Positions 59,490 to 64,000 of a stretch of 64,000 bases of DNA are shown here, in pieces. Both the position numbers and the translations under genes were made by a program. Numbering within the stretch: the first letter of the stretch is position 1; each line of letters opens with the position of its first letter. The DNA comes from Bacteroidales bacterium (GTDB taxonomy: Bacteria > Bacteroidota > Bacteroidia > Bacteroidales > UBA932). Under the pieces are notes generated by a model, which saw only the letters and a program-made list of their open reading frames with translations, did not search any database and was not told the DNA's origin. The stretch lies in the NCBI GenBank assembly GCA_012728975.1, contig JAAYDZ010000074.1, positions 1 through 64,000 on the forward strand. Reading direction: 5' to 3'.

Positions 59490-61532
59490 ATGTTGAACCA
59501 TTCATATTGTTCTGACAAATATCAGTACACGATGGGAAAATCATACTACGACAGTGGCATGAAGGATACCATAGGTATATTCAATCTCTTTTATAGAAAA
59601 GCACCTGACAACAATAACTGGGCTGTAGTCAGCGGCATTAGTGAGGCGCTTGAAATGATTGCCGGACTTGGTTCAGAGGATGAGTCTTTCTTTGAGAAAT
59701 TCTTACCTGGAGATGAGTATGCAGAGTTCCGCTCCTATCTCGCAGGAATGAAATTTACTGGCCAGGTATATGCGATGAAAGAGGGCGAGATTGCATTTCC
59801 CAAACAACCGATAATCACTGTCGTGGGTCCCATCATTGAGGCGCAGGTGCTTGAGACGCCTCTCCTCTGCATAATGAACCACCAAATGGCAGTAGCCACA
59901 AAAGCTTCCCGCGTCACACGAAGCACTCCCAAACCGGTCAGCGAATTTGGCTCGCGCAGGGCACACGGTCCTTGGGCCGCCCAGTATGGCGCCAAGGCAG
60001 CTGTTATCGGAGGATGCCAAAGCAGTTCCAACATTCTCGCCGGTATAGAGTGCGGATTTGAATCAACGGGCACAATGGCCCACAGCTATACTACATCATT
60101 CGGCTGCTCCATTGAGGGTGAATACAAAGCCTTTGACACTTACATAAAGACACACAAAAACGAGCCGCTAATTCTGTTGATCGACACCTTTGACACTCTC
60201 AAATGCGGTCTGAGAAACGCAATCAAAGCCTTCCGGGCCAATGGTATCGACGACTCCTATCCTCAGGGCTATGGAGTGCGTCTCGACAGCGGAGACTTAA
60301 CCTATCTCTCACAAAAGTGTCGTGAAGCTCTTGACGAGGCCGGACTCACAAAATGCAGAATCTTTGCAACGAACTCTCTCGACGAATATATCATTTCTGA
60401 CCTTGAGAAACAGAATGCCCGCATAGACAACTATGGCGTGGGCGATGCCATTGCCACTTCCAAACACAATCCCTGTTTCGGCAATGTCTACAAACTGGTG
60501 CAGGTGGGAAATGAACCGGTGCTCAAACGCTCCGAAGACAAGATCAAACTGATCAACCCGGGGTTCCAGATTACCTACCGTCTGATTCAAAAAGGTCGCT
60601 TTGAAGCCGATGTCACCTGTCTCAGAGACGATTCCTTTGCCAGAGTAATAGAGGCGGGAGAAGAACTCACAATCGTGGACGAGATGGATGTGAGCAAGTT
60701 CACCACCTTCCCTGCCGGTTCATATACATTCCGCAAACTCCAGGAGCTTATATTCGACAATGGAAAAATCTTTCCGGACACACGCACCATTCAGCAAAAA
60801 AGAGAGTACTATAAGGCAAATCTCGCCTGCTTTGACGAAACACAGACCCGTATACTCAATCCTCACTTCTACAAAGTGGATATCTCCGATGACCTCTATG
60901 ACCTAAAAATGAAACTTATCAACAGGATTATCCTGCAGATAAATGCAATGGAGGAGATGGAGGACACCAGTGGTACCAGAAGATACACTCACGTGGTGGT
61001 GGATATGCTCTACGACTTTATTGACGGCTCCCTGGCTTGCACCAATGCTGAAAAAGCAGTGGAAGAGAGTGTCAAATATATTGATGCTCACCCGGGTCAA
61101 AGGGTTCTCTATGTGCTGGACAATCATCCTGAGAATCACTGCTCCTTCAAGAAAAATGGTGGCATTTGGCCGGTACACTGCGTCCAAAAGACACGTGGAG
61201 GTGATATTCACGCTCGGTTTTATCGCATAGAGAATGAAGCCAACAGGCCTTCCCGCGACAACAAGTTTTACAAGGGCTGCAATCCCCGTAAAGAGCAATA
61301 CTCCGGATTCGAAGGACGTGACCGCGAAGGCATTGAACTTAACTCCTGCCTCAGCAAGGATGTCATAGTGAGCGGTATTGCCACAGAGTATTGTATTCGC
61401 GAGACCTGTTTTGACCTGGTCAAGTCAGGACATAATGTGTTCCTGCTTGAGAAAGCGCTCGCTTATATAGATGAGAAAGGACACGAAAAAACCTTAAGGG
61501 AACTGGCAAAAATCGGAGTAAAAATCATATAA
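59490..61532 (+). CDS. pncB: Nicotinate phosphoribosyltransferase fused to C-terminal nicotinamidase domain
   Basis: N-terminal NAPRT: DKYQYTMGKSY, SRRAHGPWAAQYGAKAAVIGGCQSSSN, GVRLDSGDL; C-terminal: VVVDMLYDFIDGSLAC, DNHPENHCSF, WPVHCV, SGIATEYCIRET. Confidence 0.87.
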   Translation: MLNHSYCSDKYQYTMGKSYYDSGMKDTIGIFNLFYRKAPDNNNWAVVSGISEALEMIAGLGSEDESFFEKFLPGDEYAEFRSYLAGMKFTGQVYAMKEGEIAFPKQPIITVVGPIIEAQVLETPLLCIMNHQMAVATKASRVTRSTPKPVSEFGSRRAHGPWAAQYGAKAAVIGGCQSSSNILAGIECGFESTGTMAHSYTTSFGCSIEGEYKAFDTYIKTHKNEPLILLIDTFDTLKCGLRNAIKAFRANGIDDSYPQGYGVRLDSGDLTYLSQKCREALDEAGLTKCRIFATNSLDEYIISDLEKQNARIDNYGVGDAIATSKHNPCFGNVYKLVQVGNEPVLKRSEDKIKLINPGFQITYRLIQKGRFEADVTCLRDDSFARVIEAGEELTIVDEMDVSKFTTFPAGSYTFRKLQELIFDNGKIFPDTRTIQQKREYYKANLACFDETQTRILNPHFYKVDISDDLYDLKMKLINRIILQINAMEEMEDTSGTRRYTHVVVDMLYDFIDGSLACTNAEKAVEESVKYIDAHPGQRVLYVLDNHPENHCSFKKNGGIWPVHCVQKTRGGDIHARFYRIENEANRPSRDNKFYKGCNPRKEQYSGFEGRDREGIELNSCLSKDVIVSGIATEYCIRETCFDLVKSGHNVFLLEKALAYIDEKGHEKTLRELAKIGVKII

Positions 61533-61539
61533 AGAAGCT

Positions 61540-62490
61540 ATGAACTACATCGGAATAGATCTGGGCGGCACCAAAGCGGTCGGAGCCATTTTCAACACAG
61601 ATGGAGAAATTCTACTCCAAAAACATGTGCTTCTCGAAAACAGAAGTGGTGCTGAGGTTGGTGCACTCGTATGTGACCTCTGCAGGGATCTGTGTAACGA
61701 GGGTTGCATAGCACAAGGAGCACCTCTGAGCATCGGGGTTTGCATTCCGGGCATTTCCTACTCCGATACAGGATGTGTATGGGCCCCGAACATTCCAGGA
61801 TGGGAGAATTACCCTCTTCGCGACGAATTACTTAAAGTTGCACCACAGGCCACCGTTACCATCGAAAGCGACCGTACCTGCTATATATTGGGCGAAGTTC
61901 AGATGGGTTGTGCAAAGAGGTGTCGCAATGCGATCTTTATAGCCGTCGGCACCGGTATCGGAGCCGGAATTCTAATTGATAACCGTGTGCTCCACGGCCA
62001 TTCGGATATCGTCGGAGCAATCGGATGGCTCGCCCTAAAGCCACCCTACACAGACGAATATGACGAATGCGGTTGTTTTGAGACATACTGTTCCGGAGAG
62101 GGCTTAGCCAAACAGGCGCGCAAATTCTTAAGGGAAAACAAAGAGTATCGTGGAGAACTCCGTAAACATAGCATCGAAGATATCACCTCCTATCACATTT
62201 TTGAGGCATACGACAATGGAGATCCTCTTGCCAAAAGGGTGATAGAGGAGGCAATTGAAATGTGGGGCATGGCCACGGCCAATCTCATAAGTATATTCAA
62301 CCCCGAGAAGGTCATTTTCGGAGGAGGAATTTTCGGACCCGCAGTGAAATTTATACCACGCATCCGCAATGAAGCGGAGAAATGGGCCCAACCAATAAGT
62401 ATGAAACAGGTAGAAATAATATCAACTGCGCTACCTAAGCTCGCAGGACTCTATGGAGCCGGAGCGGTAGCCATAAAATATGCTAAATAA
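61540..62490 (+). CDS. ROK family sugar kinase/glucokinase
   Basis: IGIDLGGTKAVGAIFN; AVGTGIGAGILIDN; ECGCFETYCSGEGL; FNPEKVIFGGGIF. Confidence 0.88.
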   Translation: MNYIGIDLGGTKAVGAIFNTDGEILLQKHVLLENRSGAEVGALVCDLCRDLCNEGCIAQGAPLSIGVCIPGISYSDTGCVWAPNIPGWENYPLRDELLKVAPQATVTIESDRTCYILGEVQMGCAKRCRNAIFIAVGTGIGAGILIDNRVLHGHSDIVGAIGWLALKPPYTDEYDECGCFETYCSGEGLAKQARKFLRENKEYRGELRKHSIEDITSYHIFEAYDNGDPLAKRVIEEAIEMWGMATANLISIFNPEKVIFGGGIFGPAVKFIPRIRNEAEKWAQPISMKQVEIISTALPKLAGLYGAGAVAIKYAK

Positions 62491-62496
62491 CGGACT

Positions 62497-63642
62497 ATGA
62501 CACAAAAGACTAACGTTAAGATAATAATTGCCGCTCAGATAGGAATCTTCTTTTTTGGAGTTGTGTTCTTTGTTTTGGGCACAATCTTAAATGCACTGGG
62601 CCTAACCCCGGCTCAAAGTTCTACTCTGGCCAGTTCTCTCCCCCTGGGAGTGCTTATCGGCTCATTGGTATTTGGTCCCATTATCGACAGATACGGATAC
62701 AAAATTCTCCTGGTCGGTGCATCCGCAATGGGTGTTGTAGGGCTTGAGATCCTCGCATTCACAAACTCCTTCGGTGCAATGGTAGCTGCTATACTTTTGA
62801 TCGGCACCTGCGGAGGAATGCTCAACGGATCCACCAGCGCCCTGATTTCCGACTCTTCCGAAGGAAAAGCCAGGACCTCCAATCTCTTTGTGCTCGGTTT
62901 GGTCTATTGCATCGGAGCCATTGTAATTACCCTGATAATGACACTTCTCTATGATGTCGTTGACTATCACAAGGTTCTCATGGTAATGGGCTTTTTCATG
63001 GCAGCCGCCATGCTCTTTTTCATAGTGACAAAATTTCCCGAAGCCAAATGCAAGCAGGGTATCTCCTTCAGGAGCGTGATCAAGATGATTAAGGAACCCA
63101 CCCTTATTATTTTCAGCCTTGCACTGGCGTTCCAGAGTGGTCTTGAAGCCCTTGCGGCTACCTGGACCTCCAATTATTTGGAAGGAATCGGTTATGTAGG
63201 GAAAATGGCTCTAATGGCATCTATTTTCATTCCTGTCGGACTAGCAATTAGCAGAGCCTCTCTTATTGGTATCTCCAGAAAAGCCTCCAGTAAGTCAATT
63301 GTACTCATAAGCATGGCTATAGCTACTGTGGGTATCATTTGTTTCTTGTTCGCTGATAACATTGTAATGACCTTCATCGGCACAACACTTATCGGTATGG
63401 GCCTTGCGGCTACATTCCCCGCCACATTCGGCATACTTGGAGAGAAGTACAGTGAGATGTCGGGCACGGCATTTAGTTTTGCCCTGACCATAGCTCTTAC
63501 TGGTAACATCCTCCTCAACGTACTTGTAGGAGCACTAGAAGGCTCACTTCCTTATGTGATGCTCGGATCCATCGTGCTGCTTGTGGTATTATTCTTGATT
63601 GGATGTTCTACCATTAAGCCTGAAAAGGTTACAAGAAAATAA
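62497..63642 (+). CDS. MFS transporter, likely sugar
   Basis: ~12 TM; GVLIGSLVFGPIIDRYGYKILLVG; AATWTSNYLEGIGY. Confidence 0.8.
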   Translation: MTQKTNVKIIIAAQIGIFFFGVVFFVLGTILNALGLTPAQSSTLASSLPLGVLIGSLVFGPIIDRYGYKILLVGASAMGVVGLEILAFTNSFGAMVAAILLIGTCGGMLNGSTSALISDSSEGKARTSNLFVLGLVYCIGAIVITLIMTLLYDVVDYHKVLMVMGFFMAAAMLFFIVTKFPEAKCKQGISFRSVIKMIKEPTLIIFSLALAFQSGLEALAATWTSNYLEGIGYVGKMALMASIFIPVGLAISRASLIGISRKASSKSIVLISMAIATVGIICFLFADNIVMTFIGTTLIGMGLAATFPATFGILGEKYSEMSGTAFSFALTIALTGNILLNVLVGALEGSLPYVMLGSIVLLVVLFLIGCSTIKPEKVTRK

Positions 63643-64000
63643 ATGCTGATTGATTTGATGCCATTGATGGTCAGAAAAAGAGTTATAGTAGTGCTGCTTG
63701 TGGCACTGTTGGTGGTCGTTTCCTTATACGGTCGCGGCCATAATAGTGTTCCCACCAATAGCAATACTATTTCTGCCATTAGGGATACAATTGCTACAGC
63801 CCGGGACACAATTCTCACTAATAGTGATACGATTCCCGCTTTTCTTGATACTATTCCAAATGCGCAGGATAGTATTCCGGCTGTTGTGGATAGTGCTGCA
63901 CTTTCCGCAAAATTGCCACTTTCCGATACAATTACGGCTCCTTCTGACACTCTGACCTATCCCTACGGCATTATGGAGATAGATACGGTGAATTTTTGGA
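63643..64000 (+). CDS. Exported protein with heptad DTI repeats, truncated by window end (possibly LptD-like)
   Basis: Open from ATG 63643 through 64000; MLIDLMPLMVRKRVIVVLLVALLVVVSLYG...NTISAIRDTIATARDTILTNSDTIPAFLDTIPNAQDSIPAVVDS. Confidence 0.6.
   Translation, partial: MLIDLMPLMVRKRVIVVLLVALLVVVSLYGRGHNSVPTNSNTISAIRDTIATARDTILTNSDTIPAFLDTIPNAQDSIPAVVDSAALSAKLPLSDTITAPSDTLTYPYGIMEIDTVNFW

Overview
This window is a core chromosomal segment from a Bacteroidales-type (Bacteroidota) bacterium. Supporting signs are the TTTG-N19-21-TAnnTTTG promoters, a type-B L31, a TMEM43/LemA/DUF2207 cluster, a predicted serine palmitoyltransferase and a TamB/TsaD arrangement. I see no rRNA, tRNA, CRISPR array, prophage or transposon. 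About 47 coding regions are supported, including glmM, tldD/pmbA, nhaC, slyD, tsaD, tamB-like, ldcA-like, pgpH-like, gyrB, ftsE, nth, xerD-like, uvrB, an RSH gene, uvrA, and a pncB gene fused to a nicotinamidase domain. The best candidate for an under-described system is the minus-strand cluster 27763-30649. It holds two tandem paralogous lipoproteins, each with a YGV(P/M) motif at both ends, followed by a SPASM radical SAM enzyme and a small outer-membrane barrel. It looks like the 'rSAM/lipoprotein' family, whose chemistry is unknown as far as I know. Other notable items are a zeta-toxin gene with an unannotated 52-aa overlapping partner and a GNRA-loop terminator abutting tldD, an AmgK-like kinase fused to a RapZ C-terminal domain beside a MurU-like gene, a NAPRT-nicotinamidase fusion, an RSH with an eroded hydrolase site between uvrB and uvrA, degenerate G-rich 'GAGTTaTGAGTT' intergenic DNA, and a truncated ORF with a perfect heptad DTI repeat. 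All calls are from reading sequence; no database search was run.
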